From NCBI GenBank assembly GCA_018676385.1, contig JABHEX010000099.1:1-15581 (forward strand): a stretch of DNA of 15,581 bases, in the 5' to 3' direction. Both the position numbers and the translations under genes were made by a program. Origin of the DNA: Akkermansiaceae bacterium (GTDB lineage Bacteria > Verrucomicrobiota > Verrucomicrobiia > Verrucomicrobiales > Akkermansiaceae). Below, piece after piece: positions 8,225-15,260 of the stretch (the first letter of the stretch is position 1; every line of letters begins with the position of its first letter). Under the pieces are notes generated by a model that had not been told where the DNA came from, ran no database searches, and saw only the letters and a list, made by a program, of their open reading frames with translations.

Positions 8225-9313
8225 ATGTCGAAGAAAATGAATGTCTTGATTGCCTGTGGTGGTACTGGCGGGCATCTGTTTCCGGGCATTGCAGTAGCTG
8301 AGGAATTGGAGAAACGAGGGCATAACGTGCTCCTGCTCATTTCTGAGAAAAAAGTTGATGCTCAAGCATCAAAAAAATACGGGGAGTTGGATTTTCTTAC
8401 TGTTCCAGCTATCGCAAAGCCACCGACGCTGTCACCCAAGATGATTCTGTTTCTATTTAGATTTTGGATGACGTTGATGCGGTGCAAAAAAATTCTTCAA
8501 TCCCGTGACTGCGATGCAGTATTAGGTATGGGGGGCTTCACCTCGATGGCGCCAGTCATAGCTGGTAGAAGAATGGGTTTAGCTACTTTTGTCCATGATT
8601 CGAACGCGTTACCTGGGAAAGCAAACCGTTTGACGTCTCGTTGGTGTCATCGCGTGCTGGTTGGTTTTGAGGAAGCAGGATACTATTTCAAAAAAAATAG
8701 AGTGGAAGTCACGGGAACGCCTGTGCGCCGTGAGCTTGCCAAGCTGCCCGAGCGCGCAGTGGCTCGCGTAAAATATGGACTTTCTGCTGGGGGTAGCGTC
8801 GTGATGGTGATGGGTGGTAGTCAAGGTTCAAAAAACCTCAATACGCTGGCAGTTGAAGCGTCGAAGGCAATGCCTGATGTACAGTTTTTACACATTACGG
8901 GATCGCTTGATTACGATCGTGTGGTAGTGATGACGACGGGCCTTAGCGGTTACCACGTGCTTGCCTTTTGCGACGATATGGCGTCAGCTTACGCAGCATG
9001 TGACGTGGTAGTTTGCCGCTCGGGGGCCTCCAGCATGACTGAGCTTTCATACGTAGGAATGCCATCAATCCTTGTGCCTTACCCTTACGCTGCAGACGAT
9101 CACCAAACCGCGAACGCTAAAGTATTTGAGCAAGCGGGTGCCGCTATCCTCTACCAGGAATCAGATCTCGATGCTGGTGAGTTGGTTACTGGGCTGACTC
9201 GTATCCTCGATGATACAGTCCATAGCACCATGATAGAAAAAATAGAATCACTTGCCGTTAAAGATGCTGCGGCTAGGATTTGCGATGTCATGAGCGTCGA
9301 TATATTAACTTAA
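8225..9313 (+). CDS. murG: UDP-GlcNAc:undecaprenyl-PP-MurNAc-pentapeptide GlcNAc transferase
   Basis: Makes lipid II from lipid I at the cytoplasmic face of the membrane, the last intracellular step of peptidoglycan precursor synthesis. This GT28 enzyme has 362 residues, the normal length. Seen are the N-terminal glycine loop GGTGGH (12-17), a hydrophobic patch near 70-85 fitting the membrane-contact face, GMGGF (101-105), HDSNALPG (124-131; the family usually has HEQN, so Glu becomes Asp here), GTPVR (164-168), GGSQGS (197-202), CRSGASSMTE (264-273) with the nucleotide-binding Glu, and DDHQTANA near 291-298. The ATG at 8225 is used; ATG at 8237 would remove only four residues. It is the first gene of the block, 22 bases before murC-murB. 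ftsW, its usual upstream neighbour, is absent. No Shine-Dalgarno motif precedes it. Confidence 0.96.
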   Translation: MSKKMNVLIACGGTGGHLFPGIAVAEELEKRGHNVLLLISEKKVDAQASKKYGELDFLTVPAIAKPPTLSPKMILFLFRFWMTLMRCKKILQSRDCDAVLGMGGFTSMAPVIAGRRMGLATFVHDSNALPGKANRLTSRWCHRVLVGFEEAGYYFKKNRVEVTGTPVRRELAKLPERAVARVKYGLSAGGSVVMVMGGSQGSKNLNTLAVEASKAMPDVQFLHITGSLDYDRVVVMTTGLSGYHVLAFCDDMASAYAACDVVVCRSGASSMTELSYVGMPSILVPYPYAADDHQTANAKVFEQAGAAILYQESDLDAGELVTGLTRILDDTVHSTMIEKIESLAVKDAAARICDVMSVDILT

Positions 9314-9335
9314 ATTCATTGATTTTTATCTCCTC

Positions 9336-11642
9336 ATGCAAATTCAAGAACTCAGCAAGCGCTTGACCGATCGGAAAAACCCGGTACGTGTCCACTTGAT
9401 TGGCGTGGCGGGATCGGGTATGAGTGGTTTAGCTCTTCTTCTTTTGGGTATGGGGCACAAGGTTAGCGGATCGGATAGAGTGACCAGTGGTGAAACTGAG
9501 CGTATGCAGGGGCTTGGACTTCAGTTTTCTACGCCGCACCGTGCGGATGAAGTTCATGGTGCGGATGTGGTTGTTTACTCGTCTGCTATACGGGAGGAAA
9601 ATGTGGCACGTGCAGAGGCGCGCTCGCAAGGGATTCCATGTATCCGGCGTGCCGAGTGCCTTGCCGCGATCTTGCACACACGGAAAGGTGTGGTGATTTC
9701 TGGAACCCATGGAAAAACGACTACCTCGGCGATGTGCGCCCATTTGCTTCGCCGGTCTGGTATGATGCCGTGCCATTATGTGGGTGCCGAAATCCCGGTG
9801 TTGGGGGCAAATGCTCATTGGGAAGAAGGCTGTCGTACAATGGTTGCCGAGGGCGATGAGAGTGATGGGACACTTGCGCTCTATCACCCCGAACATTGTG
9901 TTGTGCTCAATGTCGAGGAAGAGCATCTTGATTACTATCGAGATATCGATCACATCAAGGATATCTTCAATCAGTTATTAGATCAGACGACTGGGCATAA
10001 AATTTATTTTGCGGGTTGTTCCGTTGCGAGTGAAATCTGCGCTAGCAGAGAGGGTGCTGTTTCCTATGGTTGGGAAAATGCCGATTTCATTGCTAGTGAT
10101 ATACACGAAACGGGAGGTACGGTAGCATTTGATGTGGTTCTTCGTGGGGATGTGTTAGGTCGTGTTGAGCTGGGTATTCCTGGAAGGCATAACGTGCTTA
10201 ACGCACTTGCTGCGATTGCAGTGAGTGATGCCGTGGGCACAGATTTTCAAATGGTTTCACGTGGTTTGGGCACTTTTGCTGGTGCACGTAGAAGGTTCGA
10301 AAATAAGTATCTTTCGCCCAAGTTGCGTATCATTGATGATTATGGGCATCATCCCACGGAAATAACGGCAACTCTTCAAACTGCTCGATCATTCAAACCT
10401 AAGCGTTTAGTTGTTGTTTTTCAACCCCACCGATACAGCCGCACAGAAAAGCTAGCTGATGAATTTGGTAAGGCGTTGCAGGCTGCCGATCAGGTTTTTG
10501 TCACTGACATTTACCCTGCCGGGGAGTTGCCGATCGATGGGGTGACCTCACAAACGATCGTGGATGCTATTGCAGTCAATGGTGACAAGCGTGCCGTTGC
10601 TGTTGGGCCAGTAGTCAGTGCCCATCATACTGTGGGAAATTCCATACAAGATGGTGATTTGGTTATATCTCTCGGTGCAGGAAACGTGCACGAAATTGGA
10701 ACGAAACTTGCGAGGGATATGGCGATGCTTGAGGATATGCTACGTTTCTGTGAGACAGCGGGGGTAAAAAAAATCAAACTCTACGAGCCTATGAATCGTC
10801 ACACTACGATTCGTTGTGGAGGTCCCGCTCAATTATGGGTTGAGCCTACTACTTTTAAGACGTTTGCAGCTGTCGTTAGCTACTGTCGTGAACGCGGAAT
10901 TCCGCAGCGGGTCATCGGTAGGGGGTCAAACTTATTAGTGCGTGATGGAGGTATCCGGGGTGCTGTGATTCATCCATCGGGTGGTGATTTTTCTAATGTC
11001 GTAGTGGATGGCGATGTCATAACTGCTGGAGCAGGTGCTCGTTTCAAGAAAGTTGCTAGTGTGGCAGCAGCTCATAACCTAACAGGTATGGAGTGGATGG
11101 AGGGAATTCCAGGAAACGTTGGTGGTGGTTTGCGGATGAACGCCGGTGCCATGGGAACGGAAACCTTCGACCAGGTGATAAGCGTGACTTTCCTCGATGA
11201 TGACGGTGAGATCCGTGAGCGCACTTCTGACGAAATTACCGCGCATTACCGAAATGTGCCAGAGTTGCGCAGGAACTACGCGTTAGAAGCGAAGTTCCAG
11301 GCAAAACTATCGGATGCGGATACCATCAGATCGGTCACGGAGGAGTCTCGAAATCACAGGCGATCCACACAACCTATTGCAGCCAGTGCCGGGTGTATTT
11401 TTAAAAATCCAGAAGAGATGCCCGCTGGTATGCTAGTTGAAAAGCTGGGCATGAAGGAGGCGACAGTTGGTAAGGCGCAGGTCTCTATTGAACATGGAAA
11501 TTTCATTGTTAATAGGGGTAAAGCAACAGCAAATGATGTGTTAGGCCTGATCGAAAAGATACGTAGAAAGGCAGAGAATGATCGTGGCATCATGATGAGT
11601 ACCGAAGTGCAGATTGTGGGTGAGAATGAATTTATTTTCTGA
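9336..11642 (+). CDS. murC/murB: Bifunctional UDP-MurNAc-L-alanine ligase / UDP-MurNAc dehydrogenase (MurC-MurB fusion)
   Basis: One 768-residue polypeptide joins two cytoplasmic enzymes. MurB reduces UDP-GlcNAc-enolpyruvate to UDP-MurNAc with FAD and NADPH; MurC then adds L-Ala with ATP. The MurC half (about 1-460) shows GVAGSGMSG (23-31), the ATP loop GTHGKTTT (123-130), EGDESDG (172-178), DDYGHHPTEI (334-343) and GAGN (447-450). The MurB half (about 485-768) shows TTIRCGGPA (490-498), GRGSNLLV (528-535), GIPGNVGGG (590-598), MNAGAMG (601-607), YR (638-639), SAGCIFKNP (684-692) and E757 in STEVQIVG. It is the short type II MurB. At the proton-donor position normally held by Ser there is Cys687. 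The linker (about 460-485) contains an A8 tract and hairpin described separately. The stop lies 4 bases before the ddl ATG, so tight coupling is likely. No Shine-Dalgarno motif; ATCTCCTC precedes the ATG. Confidence 0.96.
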   Translation: MQIQELSKRLTDRKNPVRVHLIGVAGSGMSGLALLLLGMGHKVSGSDRVTSGETERMQGLGLQFSTPHRADEVHGADVVVYSSAIREENVARAEARSQGIPCIRRAECLAAILHTRKGVVISGTHGKTTTSAMCAHLLRRSGMMPCHYVGAEIPVLGANAHWEEGCRTMVAEGDESDGTLALYHPEHCVVLNVEEEHLDYYRDIDHIKDIFNQLLDQTTGHKIYFAGCSVASEICASREGAVSYGWENADFIASDIHETGGTVAFDVVLRGDVLGRVELGIPGRHNVLNALAAIAVSDAVGTDFQMVSRGLGTFAGARRRFENKYLSPKLRIIDDYGHHPTEITATLQTARSFKPKRLVVVFQPHRYSRTEKLADEFGKALQAADQVFVTDIYPAGELPIDGVTSQTIVDAIAVNGDKRAVAVGPVVSAHHTVGNSIQDGDLVISLGAGNVHEIGTKLARDMAMLEDMLRFCETAGVKKIKLYEPMNRHTTIRCGGPAQLWVEPTTFKTFAAVVSYCRERGIPQRVIGRGSNLLVRDGGIRGAVIHPSGGDFSNVVVDGDVITAGAGARFKKVASVAAAHNLTGMEWMEGIPGNVGGGLRMNAGAMGTETFDQVISVTFLDDDGEIRERTSDEITAHYRNVPELRRNYALEAKFQAKLSDADTIRSVTEESRNHRRSTQPIAASAGCIFKNPEEMPAGMLVEKLGMKEATVGKAQVSIEHGNFIVNRGKATANDVLGLIEKIRRKAENDRGIMMSTEVQIVGENEFIF
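10766..10814 (+). promoter_or_regulatory. Candidate slippage or frameshift signal in the MurC-MurB linker
   Basis: A run of eight A (10766-10773) falls in frame as GTA AAA AAA ATC, so the heptamer A-AAA-AAA is in the zero-frame register used by -1 slippery sites such as that of dnaX. A hairpin follows at 10791-10814: GAATCGT pairs perfectly with ACGATTC around CACACT, extended by T-G and A-T pairs to 9 bp. A -1 shift would stop at TGA 10841 and a +1 shift at TGA 10792, both just past the complete MurC domain. The spacer from the heptamer is 18 bases, longer than the 5-9 usual for ribosomal frameshifting, and A8 runs occur elsewhere in the window, so this is only a candidate. Confidence 0.35.
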
Positions 11643-11646
11643 AAAT

Positions 11647-12564
11647 ATGGATAAAGACATCAATATAGCAGTGTTAATGGGAGGGCCAGGTTCTGAACGG
11701 AACGTCTCCTTGGCATCTGGAAATGCCGTCTTAAATGCACTCAAAAGTGAGGGGCTCAATGCCGTGCCGGTGGATGTGACTACGCATGATATTCATCTTC
11801 CCCAGGGTATTGGGCTTTGTTTCAATACCATCCACGGAACTTTTGGTGAAGATGGAGAAATGCAGGCGATTCTCGAAGATATGGGAATACCATATACGGG
11901 TGCAGGTGTTGATAGTAGCAGGGTGGCCTTTGATAAGGTTTCCAGCAAAGAGGTTTTTGTGCGACATGGGGTTCCCACGCCAAGCTCGGAAATTGTTCAG
12001 TTTTCATCGGATGTTAAATTGCCTAACATGTCACTGCCGTATGTGGTTAAGCCGCCGCGCGAAGGCTCAAGTGTGGGCGTCCACATCGTTGATAATCAGG
12101 CTGATGCGCATGCTGCCATGGAGGATGCCTCGAACTATGGTGACGAGGTGCTGATTGAGCAGTTTGTGAGTGGAAAAGAGCTGACAGTAGGTGTGCTAGA
12201 TGGCGAGGTATTACCCATTGTGCACATTGCTCCTCGCAGTGGGTTCTATGATATGAAAAACAAATATCCATGGCTCAATGATGAAGGTGGCACTGACTAT
12301 TATTGTCCAGCAGATCTGGACGAAGCAACTGCCGCCAGAGTACAGCAGGCGGCGCTGAAGGCACACAGGGCACTTGGGATAGAGATCTATTCGAGGGTCG
12401 ATGTTTTGCTTGATACAGCTAATAATCCGTATGTGTTAGAAGCCAATACCATTCCAGGAATGACTGCTAGCAGCCTGCTGCCAAAGGCGGCAAAAGTTGC
12501 AGGATATGAATTTGGGCCACTTTGTCGGAAAATTGTCGAGCTATCGCTCGCCATGAGAACCTAA
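11647..12564 (+). CDS. ddl: D-alanine--D-alanine ligase
   Basis: ATP-grasp ligase that makes the D-Ala-D-Ala end of the peptidoglycan stem peptide. The start ATG at 11647 gives 305 residues, the usual length, and places the family start (IAVLMGGPGSERNVSL) near the N-terminus. Upstream in-frame TTG 11614 or ATG 11626 would add residues overlapping murB and is less likely. Seen are GSER (15-18), HGTFGEDG (63-70), VVKPPREGSSVGV (133-145), ELTVGV (168-173), K206-Y207 (the Tyr that marks D-Ala-D-Ala rather than D-Ala-D-lactate ligases), R250 and D252, and EANTIPGMTASSLLP (265-279). The omega loop after Y207 is about four residues longer than in E. coli DdlB. It starts 4 bases after the murC-murB stop and ends 14 bases before ftsQ. 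Confidence 0.96.
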   Translation: MDKDINIAVLMGGPGSERNVSLASGNAVLNALKSEGLNAVPVDVTTHDIHLPQGIGLCFNTIHGTFGEDGEMQAILEDMGIPYTGAGVDSSRVAFDKVSSKEVFVRHGVPTPSSEIVQFSSDVKLPNMSLPYVVKPPREGSSVGVHIVDNQADAHAAMEDASNYGDEVLIEQFVSGKELTVGVLDGEVLPIVHIAPRSGFYDMKNKYPWLNDEGGTDYYCPADLDEATAARVQQAALKAHRALGIEIYSRVDVLLDTANNPYVLEANTIPGMTASSLLPKAAKVAGYEFGPLCRKIVELSLAMRT

Positions 12565-12578
12565 CTTTTTTAACTACC

Positions 12579-13565
12579 ATGTCATTTTTAAAAACGCGCC
12601 GAAAAACTACCCGATCGCCACGTGTTGTCCGCAAAGGTGGTGATTTGCAGAAGCTACACATCAGAGTGACATCACCTCGGATCGTGATGATTGAGATTGT
12701 TCGTGGTCTTTACAGGAGTGCTAAAATCATCATGATGTTGGTGCTGATTGGAATGATCGCATGGGGTGGTTATCTGGGCATACGTCATATTTTTATTGAT
12801 AATGAGGAATACCGATTGCAGGAAATCAAACTGGAGACAAATGGACATATTAATCATGCCCGTATTGTTGAGGTTACGGAAATCGATCTCGATGCTAGTA
12901 TTTTTGCTATCGATACAGATCACATCCGCAAGTGTCTATTAAGTCTCCCAGAGGTGACGCGTTGTGATGTGGAAAGAAGGTTACCAGGCACGCTGAAGAT
13001 CACAGTAGATGAGCGGCTTCCTGTTGCTTGGTTACAGTCGGCTCATTATGGGTTTTTAGGAAAAGTGGAGGGTGGTGTGCTTGCGGATGAAGATGGCGTA
13101 ACCTTTCCATGTGAGGGTTCTTTGTGGGAAACGTCGCGCGATCTTCCTGTTGTTATGGTCAATGTAGCAGCAATGGGCACATTCCATCATGGCAAGAAAC
13201 TTCAGCATCCCGAGGTTATACGCGCGCTACACCTTATTAAGGTGCTTACAGCAAGTAATCTTCGTGCCGATTGGAGACCACAGGAAATCATGATTTTGAA
13301 TGAATATTCATTGGAGGTTACCAGTCATGATGGCTCACGCGCCGTGTTTGGTATGTATGATCATGAGCGTCAGATAACGGATTTTATAAGTGTTCGTGAA
13401 CATGCGCTAAAGACCTTGCGTGCTGTTGAACATATTAATTTAATTCCCAAGAAAAACATTCCTGTAAAATTTGCAGGGGCGCCTATATTAGTGACGCCAC
13501 AGAAAAAACAAACTTTTCCTAGTTTGAAGGATCGCGATATCAAATCCATTATAGACCGTAACTAA
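12579..13565 (+). CDS. ftsQ: Cell division protein FtsQ (POTRA domain)
   Basis: Bitopic divisome protein that links cytoplasmic and periplasmic division proteins. From ATG 12579 it has 328 residues: a strongly basic cytoplasmic tail (1-47), one membrane helix (about 48-68), a POTRA domain (about 77-147) with I-KLETNGHI..ARIVEVT and a conserved-looking LPEVTRCDVERRLPGTLKITVDER, then the FtsQ beta domain (about 148-290) and a polar tail. A TTG at 12522 would extend it by 19 residues back into ddl and is unlikely; ACTACC precedes the chosen ATG instead of a Shine-Dalgarno motif. The position between ddl and ftsA is the classical one and strongly supports the name, since FtsQ sequence is poorly conserved. 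The basic tail is somewhat long. Confidence 0.9.
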   Translation: MSFLKTRRKTTRSPRVVRKGGDLQKLHIRVTSPRIVMIEIVRGLYRSAKIIMMLVLIGMIAWGGYLGIRHIFIDNEEYRLQEIKLETNGHINHARIVEVTEIDLDASIFAIDTDHIRKCLLSLPEVTRCDVERRLPGTLKITVDERLPVAWLQSAHYGFLGKVEGGVLADEDGVTFPCEGSLWETSRDLPVVMVNVAAMGTFHHGKKLQHPEVIRALHLIKVLTASNLRADWRPQEIMILNEYSLEVTSHDGSRAVFGMYDHERQITDFISVREHALKTLRAVEHINLIPKKNIPVKFAGAPILVTPQKKQTFPSLKDRDIKSIIDRN

Positions 13566-13636
13566 ATTCTGCCACCAATACGGCATCATTTTATTTTATC
13601 ACTAGATTACAAACCACTGCTTCCAATCATTCATCC

Positions 13637-14851
13637 ATGGCAAAGACCAAAATACACGTAGGACTTGAAATAGGCACCACTAAAACGTGTATGGTGGTCG
13701 GTGAGGTGAAACCTGATGGCTCAGTTAAAATCCTTGGTGTTGGAGAGACTCGTAGTGCAGGGGTGAGGAAAGGGGAAATTGTGGACTATCCTCAAGCGCG
13801 CGCAGGTTTAAAAGATGCCTTGCTCAAAGCAGAGGACATATGTGATGTCGATATTAGTAGTGTGCTACTGGCTGTAACAGGATCGCACATTGAAGGAGTT
13901 AACAATCGTGGCACTTTTCGTCTACCTGACGAGGAGCAGGAAGTGCATGAAGGACACATTGGAGAGGCAACAGAGATTGCACGTGATCTCGCTATTCCAG
14001 GTAACCATGTTTATCTGCACAATTTCATCCGTCATTATCATCTCGATGGGCAGGAGCACACGATTAGCCCTATAGGATTGTTAGGTCGTGCGCTAGATGT
14101 TGATTTTCATATTGTTCATGGTATTCGTTCGCGTATTCAAAATAGTATCAAGTCTGTGCGGGAGGTTCCACTTGAAGTTGATGACGTTGTTTTTGCCCCC
14201 ATTGCAACAGCACAAGTGGCACTTGAGCGCGAGCATAAGGATGCTGGGGCACTTGTTATCGATGTGGGTGGGGGGACAACAGATTATGCGCTCTATTTAA
14301 AAGGCTCCATTGCTGCGGCGGGATGCATCCCGGTGGGAGGTGATCACATTAGTAATGACATTCACCTTGTAACCCACATTCCGCTGAGTCGAGCAGAGGA
14401 ATTAAAAAAAACCGAAGGAGATGCATCGGGTGACCCAGCACGCGGTATAGGTAAGGTAAAAGTTTACGATGATCATGGTCTTGAAGTTGAGGAGATTGAC
14501 AGGGCCTTAATCAACGACGTCATCAATGGCCGTGTAGCAGAAATGTTCGATATTGTATTAGAGCGGCTGCCGTCTGGTTGCCTCCGTGGTGTTGGTACAG
14601 GTGTTTTTCTAACTGGGGGGACGAGTCGTATGAGGGGAATCTCTGAATTGGCAAACGAGAAGTTTGGCTTGCCTATTTATCAATCCGAGCAATCGAATAT
14701 TAGTGGGGTACATGCCAATTTTCGCGATCCTCAATATTCCACAGCCGTGGGTTTGATTCGTTATGCCCAGATCCTTGATACCGAACGTGAGGCCACCACA
14801 GGCGGTGCTATGAGCCGAGCGCTGAAGTCAATTTGGCCATTCAGTAGATAG
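13637..14851 (+). CDS. ftsA: Cell division protein FtsA (actin-like membrane tether of FtsZ)
   Basis: Actin-fold ATPase that anchors FtsZ filaments to the membrane and recruits later divisome proteins. The 404 residues show phosphate loop 1 (LEIGTTKTC, 10-18), the FtsA-specific 1C domain with TGSHIEGVNNRG (81-92), phosphate loop 2 (IDVGGGTTDYA, 208-218), GGDHISNDI near 234-242, the adenosine motif FLTGGTSRMRG (324-334), DPQYSTAVGL (364-373) and a C-terminal amphipathic membrane-targeting helix SRALKSIWPFSR (393-404). It starts at ATG 13637, 71 bases after ftsQ, with CATCC before the ATG and no Shine-Dalgarno motif; the larger gap allows a promoter of its own, though none is clear. ftsZ, which normally follows, is not in the window. 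Confidence 0.96.
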   Translation: MAKTKIHVGLEIGTTKTCMVVGEVKPDGSVKILGVGETRSAGVRKGEIVDYPQARAGLKDALLKAEDICDVDISSVLLAVTGSHIEGVNNRGTFRLPDEEQEVHEGHIGEATEIARDLAIPGNHVYLHNFIRHYHLDGQEHTISPIGLLGRALDVDFHIVHGIRSRIQNSIKSVREVPLEVDDVVFAPIATAQVALEREHKDAGALVIDVGGGTTDYALYLKGSIAAAGCIPVGGDHISNDIHLVTHIPLSRAEELKKTEGDASGDPARGIGKVKVYDDHGLEVEEIDRALINDVINGRVAEMFDIVLERLPSGCLRGVGTGVFLTGGTSRMRGISELANEKFGLPIYQSEQSNISGVHANFRDPQYSTAVGLIRYAQILDTEREATTGGAMSRALKSIWPFSR

Positions 14852-14873
14852 CCATATCGTTCGATAAGGTATT

Positions 14874-14929
14874 GCTCCATATGAGCTCCACATGGGGCAC
14901 CATTATTGCCAAATGCTCATTACATTTGG
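14874..14929 (+). repeat. Two tandem hairpins after ftsA, possible transcript end
   Basis: GCTCCAT (14874-14880) pairs with ATGGGGC (14892-14898, one wobble) around 11 bases. CCAAATG (14909-14915) pairs perfectly with CATTTGG (14923-14929) around CTCATTA. They begin 23 bases after the ftsA stop, where a terminator is expected, but neither has a T run. They may protect the ftsA 3' end or belong to an unrecognised small RNA. The rest of the gap to the tRNA (14930-15110) has a weak hairpin at 15011-15029 (GAACT/AGTTC) and a GAGGAGGA at 15005-15012 with no start codon behind it; I see no gene there. Confidence 0.4.
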
Positions 14930-15110
14930 AGGGAGGGATTGTGGTGCTTACGTGCTGAGTGGCTGCGATAATAGACGCTCAACAAAGCTATTTATGAAGT
15001 TCATGAGGAGGAACTAGAATTAGGAGTTCTCGCCAGAGAGTCACAGTGATAAAATCCACTTGCATACGCCTGCCGTCCAAGTTACGCCCCCGTTCACGGA
15101 TCGATTATTA

Positions 15111-15185
15111 GCGCGATTAGCTCAGGGGTAGAGCGCATGCTTCACACGCATGATGTCGCAGGTTCAAATCCTGCATCGCGCACCA
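15111..15185 (+). tRNA. tRNA-Val (anticodon CAC)
   Basis: A complete 75-base cloverleaf. The acceptor GCGCGAT pairs with ATCGCGC, the D stem is GCTC/GAGC, the anticodon stem CATGC/GCATG holds the loop TTCACAC with anticodon CAC at its centre (reads GTG, valine), and the T stem GCAGG/CCTGC holds TTCAAAT. The discriminator is A and CCA is encoded in the gene (15183-15185). It is the only RNA gene in the window. No clear promoter lies directly upstream and no T-rich terminator directly downstream. Confidence 0.96.
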
Positions 15186-15209
15186 TCGGTCGTTAAAAAA
15201 GTTGGTGTA

Positions 15210-15227
15210 GTAAAATGAGAATTTTAC
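15210..15227. repeat. Perfect AT-rich inverted repeat between tRNA and cyclophilin gene
   Basis: GTAAAAT (15210-15216) and ATTTTAC (15221-15227) flank GAGA as a perfect 7-bp inverted repeat, 33 bases before the cyclophilin start. Each arm contains a -10-like TAAAAT, so it may be an operator over a promoter or a small mRNA hairpin. No well-spaced -35 is evident. Confidence 0.35.
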
Positions 15228-15260
15228 ATCTCAGCTTGCAGTGGGATCGATCAGAGCGTA

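Noticed and set aside
8108..8365. Minus-strand open frame overlapping the murG start
   Set aside because: It runs across the start of a certain gene, and its translation has no family or signal features.
9429..9953. Long minus-strand open frame (174 codons) opposite murC
   Set aside because: It is opposite the conserved MurC ATP-binding region and its His/Arg-rich product is typical of antisense frames.
11614..11646. Extended ddl start at TTG 11614 or ATG 11626
   Set aside because: It adds residues not found in the family and overlaps murB; ATG 11647 gives the standard length.
12522..12578. Extended ftsQ start at TTG
   Set aside because: It overlaps the conserved end of ddl; ATG 12579 gives a normal basic cytoplasmic tail.
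14404..14411. A8 slippery heptamer in ftsA, and a similar A8 run in murG (8690-8697)
   Set aside because: Both lie inside folded domains with no domain boundary, and the murG run is not in the A-AAA-AAA register; they mainly show that A runs are common here.
14881..14958. A 25-codon open frame after ftsA
   Set aside because: Very short, overlaps the hairpins, and has no initiation signal or recognisable sequence.
15111..15185. tRNA-Val as an attachment site for a mobile element
   Set aside because: No repeated copy of the tRNA 3' end and no integrase is visible in the window.
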